Assembly: GCA_009731375.1 (NCBI GenBank)
Contig: BJOX01000026.1
Location: 971,482-991,541 of the forward strand
Reading direction: 5' to 3'
DNA length: 20,060 nt
DNA from: Paulinella micropora
Taxonomy: Eukaryota > Cercozoa > Imbricatea > Euglyphida
The number at the start of each line of letters is the position of its first letter. Positions within the stretch are counted from its first letter, which is position 1. Made by a program: the position numbers and the translations under genes. Below are positions 1 to 8,187 of the stretch, piece after piece. The notes below the pieces were generated by a model. The model was not told the origin of the DNA, did no database searches, and saw nothing but the letters and a program-made list of their open reading frames with translations.

Positions 1-752
<752 letters not shown>

Positions 753-909
753 TCTGGACGTCGTACGAAATATTTTTGATATCTTTGATCCAATACATTA
801 TACGTTCGTCATCATCATATATCATTTCGTTTCAACAAAGATCTAGCGTGTAAATGCATGTTTTGGATATGATGTCCAATAGGTTTGTGAGTATGCATTC
901 TCCGCTCAG

Positions 910-929
910 CAACATCTGGCATAGCCCCG
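910..929 (+). CDS. Possible small exon upstream of the EGF-TM gene exons
   Basis: A 20-nt segment lies between an acceptor (CTCCGCTCAG, ending 909) and a possible donor GTCTAC (930). The open reading is NIWHSP plus one leftover base, which would complete a codon with the two leading bases of the exon at 1778 and give an Asp. The phase agreement and the GTC-type donor shared with other exons here are the only support. The surrounding 753-940 is unique sequence with nothing else recognised. Confidence 0.22.
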
Positions 930-939
930 GTCTACATTC

Positions 940-1002
940 CATACATACATACATACACACACATACATACATGCATACATACATACATACATACATACAT
1001 AA
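940..1002. repeat. CATA microsatellite
   Basis: (CATA)n with CACA and CATG variants, 3' of the possible exon at 910-929. Confidence 0.9.
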
Positions 1003-1046
1003 CTTGAGAATATTCATTTGCTATGAACCACTTACTGACTGACTTA

Positions 1047-1162
1047 CTTACTTATTTTTGTTGTTTTCCTTGTTTCTAGACTCTTCGTCTGTCTCCACCA
1101 CCTCACCAAAATAATTTATGTGCACACACACACACACGCACACACACACACACACAACAACG

Positions 1163-1208
<46 letters not shown>

Positions 1209-1224
1209 ACTTACTCACTTACTC

Positions 1225-1276
<52 letters not shown>

Positions 1277-1474
1277 GTCTCTTTCCTTGCTTTCCAGACT
1301 CGTCGTCTGTGTCCACTATGTCACAAAAATAATTTATGTACACAAACAAACTTACGTACTTACTTACTTACTTACTTACTCACTTACTCACTTACTTGTC
1401 TCTTTCCTTGCTTTCTAGACTCTTCGTCTGTGTCCACTATGTCACAAAAATAATTTATGTACACAAACAAACAA

Positions 1475-1518
<44 letters not shown>

Positions 1519-1594
1519 GTCTCTTTCCTTGCTTTCTAGACTCTTCGTCTGTGTCCACTATGTCACAAAAATAATTTATGTACACAACCAAACC

Positions 1595-1626
<32 letters not shown>

Positions 1627-1777
1627 CACTTACTTGTCTCTTTCCTTGCTTTCTAGACTCTTCGTCTGTGTCCACTATGTCACAAAAATAATTTATGTAC
1701 ACAAACTTACTTACTTACTTACTGACTTACTTACTTACTTACTTACTCACTTACTTGTCTCTTTCCTTGCTTTCTAG
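1047..1777 (+). repeat. Tandem copies of a splice-acceptor/exon-start unit with TTAC, CA and CAA tracts
   Basis: Six copies of the motif CTTTCTAG|ACTCTTCGTC, followed by TGTGTCCAC, have acceptor AGs ending at 1079, 1297, 1418, 1539, 1656 and 1777. The spacings are 218, 121, 121, 117 and 121 bp. Between copies lie an AT-rich stretch (ATAATTTATGTACAC) and a (TTAC)n tract. A CA tract (about 1120-1156) and a CAA tract (about 1157-1207) sit between copies 1 and 2. The first five copies break off after about 19-20 nt of exon-like sequence. Only the sixth runs on into the open segment 1778-1827 with a donor. I read this as repeated tandem duplication of the 3' end of an intron plus the start of its exon. 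Confidence 0.9.
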
Positions 1778-1827
1778 ACTCTTCGTCTGTGTCCACCACG
1801 TATACGGAGATGAATATTCGCAATCAG
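1778..1827 (+). CDS. Exon of putative EGF-TM membrane protein gene
   Basis: Bounded by acceptor TTTCTAG (AG at 1776-1777) and donor GTATGT (1828). In the chosen frame, two leading bases are followed by 16 codons reading SSSVSTTYTEMNIRNQ, ending in phase 0. A second frame is also open (LFVCVHHVYGDEYSQS, ending with one base left over). I prefer the first because its phase matches the next exon at 2242. No domain is recognised. The donor is the first repeat unit of a long GTAT microsatellite, and the acceptor is the last of six tandem copies. Confidence 0.55.
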
Positions 1828-2111
1828 GTATGTATGTATGTATGCATGTTTGTATGTATGTATGTATGTATGTATGTATGTATGTATGTATGTATTTATG
1901 TATGTATGTGTATGTATGTGTATGTATGTATGTATGTATGTATGTATGTATGCATGCATGCATGTATGTATGTATGTATGTATGTATGTATGTATGTATA
2001 TATGTATATATATATGTATGCATGCATGTGTGTACGTATGTATGTACGTCTGTATGCATGTATGTACGTATGTATGCACGTCTGTATGCATGTATGTACG
2101 TATGTATGTAC

Positions 2112-2142
<31 letters not shown>

Positions 2143-2160
2143 TGTTTGTATATTTGTATG

Positions 2161-2194
<34 letters not shown>

Positions 2195-2212
2195 TGTATG
2201 TCATACATGCAT
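1828..2212 (+). repeat. GTAT microsatellite beginning at the splice donor
   Basis: (GTAT)n with GCAT, GTAC and ATAT variants starts directly at the donor of the preceding exon, so the canonical GTATGT donor is also the first repeat unit. Long open frames through it (MYVC and HTYI repeats) are artefacts of the 4-bp period. Confidence 0.9.
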
Positions 2213-2241
2213 ATATATCATGTATACACACCTGTATGTAG

Positions 2242-2298
2242 TGTGTTCGTCTGGGTTCACTGCCTGAGATGGAGGCTCAACTAGAACGCAAACTGGAA
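2242..2298 (+). CDS. Exon of putative EGF-TM gene
   Basis: A 57-nt segment between acceptor TGTATGTAG (AG at 2240-2241) and donor GTTAGT (2299) encodes 19 residues, CVRLGSLPEMEAQLERKLE, phase 0 at both ends. The codons are non-repetitive in a region that is otherwise microsatellite, and the second half could form a short charged helix. The phase agrees with the exons at 1778 and 2625. The protein family is not recognised. Confidence 0.55.
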
Positions 2299-2309
2299 GT
2301 TAGTACATG

Positions 2310-2310
2310 A

Positions 2311-2353
<43 letters not shown>

Positions 2354-2571
2354 ATATATATATATATCTGTCTGTCTGTCTGTCTATCTATGCATCAATC
2401 CATTCATCCATCTATCTATCTATCTATCTATCTATCTACCTACCTACCTACAAGCTAGCTATATGTCTATCTATTGTTCTATCTACCATTCATTCATTCA
2501 TTCATTCACTCATTCATACATTCATATTCATACATTCATACATACATTCATACATACATACATACATACAT
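2310..2571. repeat. CTAT/CATT/CATA microsatellites with first copy of a duplicated block
   Basis: (ATCT)n, TGTC, CCTA and ATTC/ATAC tracts. From about 2421 to 2571 the order is ATCT, CTAC, the unique string CAAGCTAGCTATATG, TCTATCTATTGTTC, then (ATTC)n and (ATAC)n. This block recurs almost unchanged at about 2772-2930, on the other side of the exon at 2625. Confidence 0.85.
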
Positions 2572-2624
2572 AACGGCTTCCTTTTCTTTCTCTTCTTCCT
2601 TATCCTCCCACTCTCCATTCCTAG

Positions 2625-2729
2625 ATTGCCTTTTTCTTCAACGTCCTTCCTCCTCTTCTTTTTCCAGAACACAGTCTACCCGTGATTCCCATCCCGGACA
2701 CATGCACAGTACACAAATTATTGTTTGAT
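2625..2729 (+). CDS. Exon of putative EGF-TM gene
   Basis: A strong pyrimidine-rich acceptor (about 2580-2622, ending CCATTCCTAG) precedes 35 codons in phase 0. The protein starts IAFFFNVLPPLLFPEHSLPV and continues with IPIPDTCTVHKLLFD. The proposed donor is GTGAAA at 2730, the only one that keeps phase 0 into the next exon. The frame stays open to about 2780, so a longer exon is possible. The leading residues are hydrophobic (IAFFFNVLPPLLF). The family is not recognised. The same frame read from a later AG (2666) would also be open. Confidence 0.55.
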
Positions 2730-2771
2730 GTGAAACTGCGTTCCTTTGCAAGGACTACATTCCTTTGCGAC

Positions 2772-3443
2772 ATCTCATCTATCTATCTACCTACCTACCT
2801 ACAAGCTAGCTATATGTCTATCTATTGTTCTATCTACCATTCATTCATTCATTCATTCATTCATTCATTCATTCATACATTCATATTCATACATTCATAC
2901 ATACATTCATACATACATACATACATACATAACATACATAACATACATACATACGTACATACATACATGCATACGTACGTACATACATGCATACATACGT
3001 ATGTTGTTGCTACCTCACCTACCTTCAGGAGCTTCCCCTTTTCACATGCATACATACATACACATACATACATACATACATACATACATAATACATACAT
3101 ACATACATACATAATACATACATACATACGTATGTTGTTGCTACCTCACCTACCTTCAGGAGCTTCCCCTTTTCACATGCATACATTCATACGCATACAT
3201 ACATACATACATACATACATACATACATACGTACATACGTACATACATACATACATACATACATACATACGTACGTACGTACGTACGTACATACATACAT
3301 ACATACATACATACGTATGCTGTTGCTCGCTTACCTACCTGTAGAAGCTTCCTTTTTTCACGCCCGATAAGTTCATACATACATACACACATGCACTACA
3401 AAAACGTGCTTTGTGTGTATGTTGCTAGCTGACCTACCTCCAG
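2772..3443 (+). repeat. Second copy of the CTAC/ATTC/ATAC block, then CATA tract with three extra acceptor copies
   Basis: About 2772-2930 repeats the block at 2421-2571. Then (CATA)n with CGTA variants is broken three times by a pyrimidine-rich acceptor plus exon start: TACCTTCAG|GAGCTTCCCC with AG ending at 3028 and again at 3159, and ACCTGTAG|AAGCTTCC ending at 3344. The first two carry about 16 nt of the exon start and the third about 30 nt. All precede the complete exon at 3444, whose acceptor ends at 3443. Confidence 0.85.
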
Positions 3444-3506
3444 GAGCTTCCCCTTTTTACGCCCGGCAAGTTCGTGGCCATGTCTTCCGTCAGCCATATC
3501 GCCAAG
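3444..3506 (+). CDS. Exon of putative EGF-TM gene
   Basis: It follows acceptor CTACCTCCAG and has 21 codons in phase 0, beginning ELPLFTPGKFVAMSSVSHIA and ending with Lys. The proposed donor is GTCCTT (3507). A better-looking donor, GTAGAT, lies at 3525 but would put a TAG stop at 3522-3524 in this frame. The acceptor and exon start were copied three times upstream (3028, 3159, 3344), and the last upstream copy keeps the most exon sequence. The family is not recognised. Confidence 0.55.
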
Positions 3507-3977
3507 GTCCTTGAATTACGATAGGTAGATTTCGCGTGTCTTTTTTTTTCCGGTCGGGCTCCTGCAATTCCTGGCCTTGGATGCCACCAACGAAATTGCA
3601 CCCAAAAGCATACCCGAGACAGGGAATTTCGGGAAGCTGTGGAACGAGCCTCATTGGGAAAACTCTGGCATAATCCGGGCCCGACCCAAAATAGGATTGT
3701 CATTTGCACTGTGAAGAATGGATGCATGTCCTTCTGTTCCTTGGCTTACTCCTTCCCAGCCATTTTTCTGCCTTTCGCTGGCCCTGTTTGCCTGGCGGCT
3801 TCCGCTTTTGTCCTTATCTCAGTCTGCCAGCCCGTCGCCTGTCTTGCGCATGGAAACAATCCTGAGAAATTATCAAATTACTTTGGTTAAATTTTCACCG
3901 GGAACAACGGTCGAGATTGTTTGGCGTTTTTCTGAGGATTGTATCGGCACGTGTGGTGTGCTGTGTGGATTGTGTAG
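3507..3977 (+). other. Intron-like unique sequence
   Basis: A 471-nt stretch of non-repetitive, moderately GC-rich DNA between two proposed exons, with a T9 tract at 3541-3549. One + strand frame is open from about 3535 to a TGA near 3712, with coding-like residues (for example WNEPHWENSGI) but no convincing acceptor and no matching phase. I leave it as intron and do not exclude an extra or alternative exon. Confidence 0.4.
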
Positions 3978-4018
3978 GAGGTGATCCCGAACCAAGTGAT
4001 GGAGCCCAACATCGGCAT
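3978..4018 (+). CDS. Exon of putative EGF-TM gene
   Basis: Acceptor TTGTGTAG (AG at 3976-3977). Thirteen codons, EVIPNQVMEPNIG, are followed by two bases (AT) before the possible donor GTCAGT (4019). The two leftover bases join the single leading base of the exon at 4982 to make an Ile codon, so the phase closes. A second copy of the CAAGTGATGG...AACATCGG core lies at 4103-4128, beyond a CA tract and against the gap. The true donor side could be in either copy. Confidence 0.5.
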
Positions 4019-4040
4019 GTCAGTCCGCCTTCTCCTAACA

Positions 4041-4128
4041 ACACACACACACACACACACACACACACTCCACGCACACACACACACACACACACACAAC
4101 AGCAAGTGATGGAAACCAACATCGGCGT
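4041..4128 (+). repeat. CA microsatellite followed by partial copy of the preceding exon
   Basis: (CA)n at about 4041-4100, interrupted by CTCCACGC, then CAACAG and a 26-nt near-copy of the exon core (4103-4128, QVMETNIG against QVMEPNIG in the complete copy). The N run cuts it off. Confidence 0.85.
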
Positions 4129-4954
4129 NNNNNNNNNNNNNNNNNNNNNNNNNNNNNNNNNNNNNNNNNNNNNNNNNNNNNNNNNNNNNNNNNNNNNNNN
4201 NNNNNNNNNNNNNNNNNNNNNNNNNNNNNNNNNNNNNNNNNNNNNNNNNNNNNNNNNNNNNNNNNNNNNNNNNNNNNNNNNNNNNNNNNNNNNNNNNNNN
4301 NNNNNNNNNNNNNNNNNNNNNNNNNNNNNNNNNNNNNNNNNNNNNNNNNNNNNNNNNNNNNNNNNNNNNNNNNNNNNNNNNNNNNNNNNNNNNNNNNNNN
4401 NNNNNNNNNNNNNNNNNNNNNNNNNNNNNNNNNNNNNNNNNNNNNNNNNNNNNNNNNNNNNNNNNNNNNNNNNNNNNNNNNNNNNNNNNNNNNNNNNNNN
4501 NNNNNNNNNNNNNNNNNNNNNNNNNNNNNNNNNNNNNNNNNNNNNNNNNNNNNNNNNNNNNNNNNNNNNNNNNNNNNNNNNNNNNNNNNNNNNNNNNNNN
4601 NNNNNNNNNNNNNNNNNNNNNNNNNNNNNNNNNNNNNNNNNNNNNNNNNNNNNNNNNNNNNNNNNNNNNNNNNNNNNNNNNNNNNNNNNNNNNNNNNNNN
4701 NNNNNNNNNNNNNNNNNNNNNNNNNNNNNNNNNNNNNNNNNNNNNNNNNNNNNNNNNNNNNNNNNNNNNNNNNNNNNNNNNNNNNNNNNNNNNNNNNNNN
4801 NNNNNNNNNNNNNNNNNNNNNNNNNNNNNNNNNNNNNNNNNNNNNNNNNNNNNNNNNNNNNNNNNNNNNNNNNNNNNNNNNNNNNNNNNNNNNNNNNNNN
4901 NNNNNNNNNNNNNNNNNNNNNNNNNNNNNNNNNNNNNNNNNNNNNNNNNNNNNN
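4129..4954. other. Assembly gap (826 N)
   Basis: A continuous N run. Further exon copies or exons of the gene could lie inside it. The phase between exons 3978 and 4982 closes without any extra exon. Confidence 0.98.
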
Positions 4955-4981
4955 CTCTCCTCTTTGTCCGCCTGTCTCTAG

Positions 4982-5072
4982 TCTCAACTTCATTGCGCTG
5001 CCCATCGAAATTCACTGTCGCGGCAAGGGCCAAGACGTGCTGCTGTCCATGCTAGCAGACATCGGCTATGCG
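4982..5072 (+). CDS. Exon of putative EGF-TM gene
   Basis: A strong acceptor CGCCTGTCTCTAG (AG at 4980-4981) is followed by one base and 30 codons. The codons read LNFIALPIEIHCRGKGQDVL, then [10 protein letters not shown], up to the possible donor GTTAAG (5073), phase 0. This is one of the most protein-like stretches of the gene, with GC-rich third positions. The second half was copied downstream at 5233-5284 and, degraded, at 5727-5747. The family is not recognised. Confidence 0.65.
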
Positions 5073-5171
5073 GTTAAGCCATCCAGCTATCCATCAATCC
5101 TTCCATCAATTGTCTATCTATCTGTCAAATGCATGCCTACATCTTCGGGTATGCAGCGCTGATAGACCAAA

Positions 5172-5173
5172 CA

Positions 5174-5233
<60 letters not shown>

Positions 5234-5282
5234 AAGACGTGCTGCTGTCCATGCTAGCAGACATCGGATATGCGGTCAAACC

Positions 5283-5350
<68 letters not shown>

Positions 5351-5367
5351 ATCTATCTGTCTATCTG

Positions 5368-5418
<51 letters not shown>

Positions 5419-5439
5419 CATCTAATCTAATCTAATCTA

Positions 5440-5484
<45 letters not shown>

Positions 5485-5488
5485 ATCT

Positions 5489-5522
<34 letters not shown>

Positions 5523-5580
5523 CCATCCATCCATCCATCCATCTATCTATCTATCTATCTATCTATCGATCTATCTATCG

Positions 5581-5636
<56 letters not shown>

Positions 5637-5653
5637 GTCTGTCTATCTATCTA

Positions 5654-5688
<35 letters not shown>

Positions 5689-5754
5689 GTCTGTCTACCT
5701 ATCTGTCTGTCTATCTGTCTGTCTATGAGGACGTGCTAGCTGACATTTCTATCC

Positions 5755-5795
<41 letters not shown>

Positions 5796-5812
5796 CTATC
5801 TATCACCTTTAG
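5172..5812 (+). repeat. CTAT microsatellite field carrying copies of the preceding exon
   Basis: (ATCT)n with CCAT, CGAT, TAAT and TGTC variants. It is interrupted at 5233-5284 by a 52-nt copy of the end of the 4982-5072 exon with the donor position (GCG|GTCAAA against GCG|GTTAAG in the original), and at 5727-5747 by a degraded copy (GAGGACGTGCTAGCTGACAT). The tract ends in the acceptor of the exon at 5813. Confidence 0.9.
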
Positions 5813-5890
5813 GCCGTTGACCCTGTCTGTTGTTTGGGCCCTCTCAACCAATGCGACATGCACACTCACCACCCTTGCAAGAACGGAGGG
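5813..5890 (+). CDS. Exon of putative EGF-TM gene: first half of EGF-like domain
   Basis: Acceptor ATCACCTTTAG (AG at 5811-5812). Twenty-six codons in phase 0 begin [13 protein letters not shown] and end [13 protein letters not shown], with donor GTAAAG at 5891. Cys-x7-Cys-Lys-Asn-Gly-Gly is the typical start of an EGF-like repeat (C1 and C2, with the conserved NGG). EGF modules are extracellular disulfide-bonded folds, so this part should face outside. The exon end and its donor are duplicated at 5942-5991. Confidence 0.75.
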
Positions 5891-6063
5891 GTAAAGATAC
5901 AAGCGTATATGTCATGTATGTATCCTTATATGTCAACCGATTCGACATGCACACTCACCCCCTGTGCAAGAACGGTGGAGTAAAGCTGCAATGCATGTAT
6001 GTCAAGTATGTAAACTTGCATCTACGTATGTATGTATATTGCATGCACGTATGCATGTATGTA

Positions 6064-6096
<33 letters not shown>

Positions 6097-6138
6097 CATC
6101 TATCTATCCATCTATCTATCTATCTATCTATCTATCTC

Positions 6139-6175
<37 letters not shown>

Positions 6176-6244
6176 TCTATCTATCTATTCTATCTATTCC
6201 ATCTATCTATCTATCTATCTATCTTCATTAATGAATGTGGATAG
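5891..6244 (+). repeat. Intron with exon/donor copy and CTAT tract
   Basis: 5942-5991 repeats the end of the previous exon including its donor (TTCGACATGCACACTCACCC..., donor copy GTAAAG at 5980). The copy would encode FDMHTHPLCKNGG, so the first EGF cysteine is lost. Then come GTAT and a (CTAT)n tract at about 6063-6225 that leads to the next acceptor. Confidence 0.8.
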
Positions 6245-6279
6245 GTATGCCGGAACATCACAGACCCACACAACCACAG
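6245..6279 (+). CDS. Micro-exon of putative EGF-TM gene (EGF C3)
   Basis: A 35-nt segment between acceptor TGTGGATAG (AG at 6243-6244) and a weak donor GTCCAT (6280). It encodes VCRNITDPHNH plus two bases. It supplies the third EGF cysteine at the right distance after KNGG (C2-x5-C3) and has an N-glycosylation sequon (NIT). The two leftover bases join the single leading base of exon 6616 to give Arg. The donor is not consensus, but the cysteine spacing and phase both fit. Confidence 0.5.
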
Positions 6280-6368
6280 GTCCATGCGCACGCCAAATGC
6301 ATACATATCTATGTATTTCTATCACATCATACATCATGCACATGCATGACAAAAATATTTCTTCTGAC

Positions 6369-6419
<51 letters not shown>

Positions 6420-6503
6420 NNNNNNNNNNAAAAAAAAAAAAAAACATATGTACATTATATTATATCGGACATGCACGCCAAATATAACCATTCTGACATA
6501 TTG

Positions 6504-6535
<32 letters not shown>

Positions 6536-6615
6536 TGTATGTGTGTGTGTATGTGTGTATGTATGTATGTATGTATGTATGTATGTATGTATGTATGTAT
6601 GTATGCTGCGGTCAG
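6280..6615 (+). repeat. Intron: poly-A tract with gap, then GTAT microsatellite
   Basis: Poly-A from about 6369 to 6443, with 10 N at 6420-6429 and A on both sides. Then about 50 nt of AT-rich sequence and a (TATG)n tract (about 6504-6605) up to the next acceptor. A short string CATGCGCACGCCAAAT (6283) is echoed as CATGCACGCCAAAT (6470), another small local duplication. Confidence 0.85.
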
Positions 6616-6659
6616 GGTGCTAGAGAGAGGTTGCGACTGCACGGGCACGGGCCACTCGG
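6616..6659 (+). CDS. Exon of putative EGF-TM gene: EGF C4-x-C5 segment
   Basis: Acceptor GCGGTCAG (AG at 6614-6615), donor GTAACT (6660). One leading base, then VLERGCDCTGTGHS and one trailing base. Cys-Asp-Cys followed by Gly-rich spacing is the EGF C4-x-C5 signature, and the conserved Gly before C6 is completed across the junction with exon 7052. The acceptor has no good polypyrimidine tract, because a GTAT microsatellite runs almost up to it. AGs at 6623 and 6625 are alternatives. Confidence 0.65.
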
Positions 6660-7051
6660 GTAACTTGACTTGTTGATATGCTTGAGAAGGATTGATATGC
6701 ATGGAAAAAATTTTATTTCCTTTCTTTCCTTTCTTTGTTTCTTTGTTTCTTTCCTTTCTTTCCTTTCTTTCCTTTCTTTCTTAATTTTCTCATTTTCTCA
6801 ATTTCTTACTTTCTTTCATTTTTCATTTTCTTTCTTTCCTTCCTTTCTTTCCCTTCCTTCTTTTCCTTTTTCTTTCTTTTCCTTTTTTTTCCCCTGTTTT
6901 CCTTATTCCTTTTTTTCTTTCTGCCCTCTTGTCTGGTCCAACTATTCACTCGTTTGTCTATTCTGGTCCAGCTATTCACTCGTTTATCTATTCATTTATT
7001 CATTCATGCATGCATGCATGCATTCATTCATTCATTCACATATTTTAACAG
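6660..7051 (+). repeat. Intron with long TTTC-rich polypyrimidine tract
   Basis: About 6711-6930 is a T/C-rich tract with (CTTTC)n and CCTT blocks on the + strand. It is followed by two near-copies of CTGGTCCAACTATTCACTCG (6933 and, with AGC, 6963), then ATTC and ATGC repeats, then acceptor TATTTTAACAG. The long Phe/Ser-rich open frames here are artefacts of the pyrimidine tract. Confidence 0.85.
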
Positions 7052-7098
7052 GATTGCTCTGTGAAACACCCGACGGCCTCTGCGCTGCCACTTTTCAG
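7052..7098 (+). CDS. Exon of putative EGF-TM gene: end of EGF-like domain
   Basis: Acceptor TATTTTAACAG (AG at 7050-7051), donor GTATGT (7099). Two leading bases complete a Gly codon, then LLCETPDGLCAATFQ, phase 0 at the end. Cys followed by Glu after G-x-x is the classical EGF C6-Glu ending. Read with the previous three exons, the domain has the spacing C-x7-C-x5-C-x15-C-x-C-x9-C. The donor is the first unit of another long GTAT microsatellite, as at 1828. Confidence 0.75.
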
Positions 7099-7115
7099 GT
7101 ATGTATGTATGTATG

Positions 7116-7146
<31 letters not shown>

Positions 7147-7181
7147 TATTGTGTATGTGTGTATGTATGTATGTATGTATG

Positions 7182-7212
<31 letters not shown>

Positions 7213-7288
7213 GTATGTAAGTATGTAAGTATGTATGTATGTATGTATGTATGTATGTATGTATGCATGTATGCATGTATGCATGTAG

Positions 7289-7321
<33 letters not shown>

Positions 7322-7843
7322 GTCTATCTATCTATCTGAGAATTAGGGGATGGTGTGGGTGTGCTGGGCCCGTGGTGGGGTGCCTTATGTGTGCCTAGCC
7401 ATACGCCTATAAGTCACATGCCGAAATAGCGACGGGAAGCACAATCCTGTTCCCTCAGGGTGCCCTTTCTCGCTTGTTGAGCCCGGAATAAAACCCACAG
7501 TGCTCTGTCGGTTTATACTAGACTGTCGAACAGTCTCGAAACTCCATCTGCTTACTGGGTCCTCTGTAATGGAGGTGGGAGCTCGTTCTGCAAGGGGCGC
7601 TTATGGAACGAGCCCTGGCCCCGCCTGGTACTAGGGAGCTTTGGTATCGCCTGTATCAGTCCCTTCCGTGCAAACATCACGGCTTAGCTGGGCATCGGTT
7701 TAATACTTTACCCACAGACTTCCTTGGTTGACGAAATCAGAAGCTCCTTTTTTCTGACATTAGTCGATATCTCATCTAACTTATCTATCTATCTACCCCC
7801 CACCTACGTACACTCCTACCTACCTATCACCTGCCTGGCACAG
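7099..7843 (+). repeat. Intron: GTAT and CTAT microsatellites, then unique sequence
   Basis: (GTAT)n at 7099-7285 and (ATCT)n at 7289-7336, then about 440 nt of unique sequence with two clear inverted repeats (7520-7536 and 7581-7613) and an AATAAA at 7488-7493. Segment 7718-7762 follows an acceptor (TTTACCCACAG) and is open in phase 0 (TSLVDEIRSSFFLTL) with a weak GTCGAT donor, so it could be an extra exon. The intron ends in a CTAC/CTAT pyrimidine stretch. Confidence 0.75.
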
Positions 7844-7918
7844 GAAACCAAAAGCGCTTACACATTTCCGCACGAGCCAACTGTATCTGAAGTGGTTGGC
7901 ACGCATCACCACGTACAG
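7844..7918 (+). CDS. Exon of putative EGF-TM gene: juxtamembrane segment
   Basis: Acceptor CTGCCTGGCACAG (AG at 7842-7843), good donor CAG|GTACGG (7919). It has 25 codons, phase 0 at both ends, beginning ETKSAYTFPHEPTVSEVVGT and ending HHHVQ. It sits between the EGF-like domain and the transmembrane exon, so it should be the extracellular stalk. The frame is also open upstream to 7718, so a retained-intron form is possible. Confidence 0.7.
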
Positions 7919-8187
7919 GTACGGGCCGCCGTGTGCTCACTGCAATAGAATTTTCTTAGAATTTTCTTACGACGTTCAAATGGCAATCGTTCAGCTTTGA
8001 TCGTTCTCTGTCAAATATATAGTGCTGTGACAATGCGGAAGCCATCATATGACAGCTCAGGATAGGGAATTTCAAAGGATGTGTAAGCCATTTTTTACAC
8101 CTAATATTCGTGGAGAAAAATGAGTTCATAGTTGAAAGATTTTGCCACTTGAGTTTCGCCAAGTATATCCTTGTTTGATGGTTGCAG

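Noticed and set aside
1118-2284. Many open frames of Thr/Leu/Tyr, Met-Tyr-Val-Cys or His-Thr-Tyr-Ile repeats on both strands
   Set aside because: They are three-frame readings of 4-bp microsatellites, which lack stops by composition. They are not genes.
3434-3727. 97-codon frame on the - strand
   Set aside because: It overlaps the exon at 3444 antisense and starts in intron-like sequence. No recognisable features.
3887-5033. Open frames of 330-370 codons across the large gap
   Set aside because: Most of their length is N. Only the real exon pieces on either side have support.
6369-6443. Poly-A tail of a retroposed sequence
   Set aside because: No target duplication or retrogene body is recognisable before it, and the tract spans a gap. 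It is better called a homopolymer repeat.
6670-7146. Phe/Ser-rich 158-codon frame
   Set aside because: It is a polypyrimidine tract. Its last part contains the real exon at 7052-7098 but in an unspliced context.
7340-7720. A tRNA or other standard RNA gene
   Set aside because: No cloverleaf or A/B box arrangement could be made from the two hairpins.
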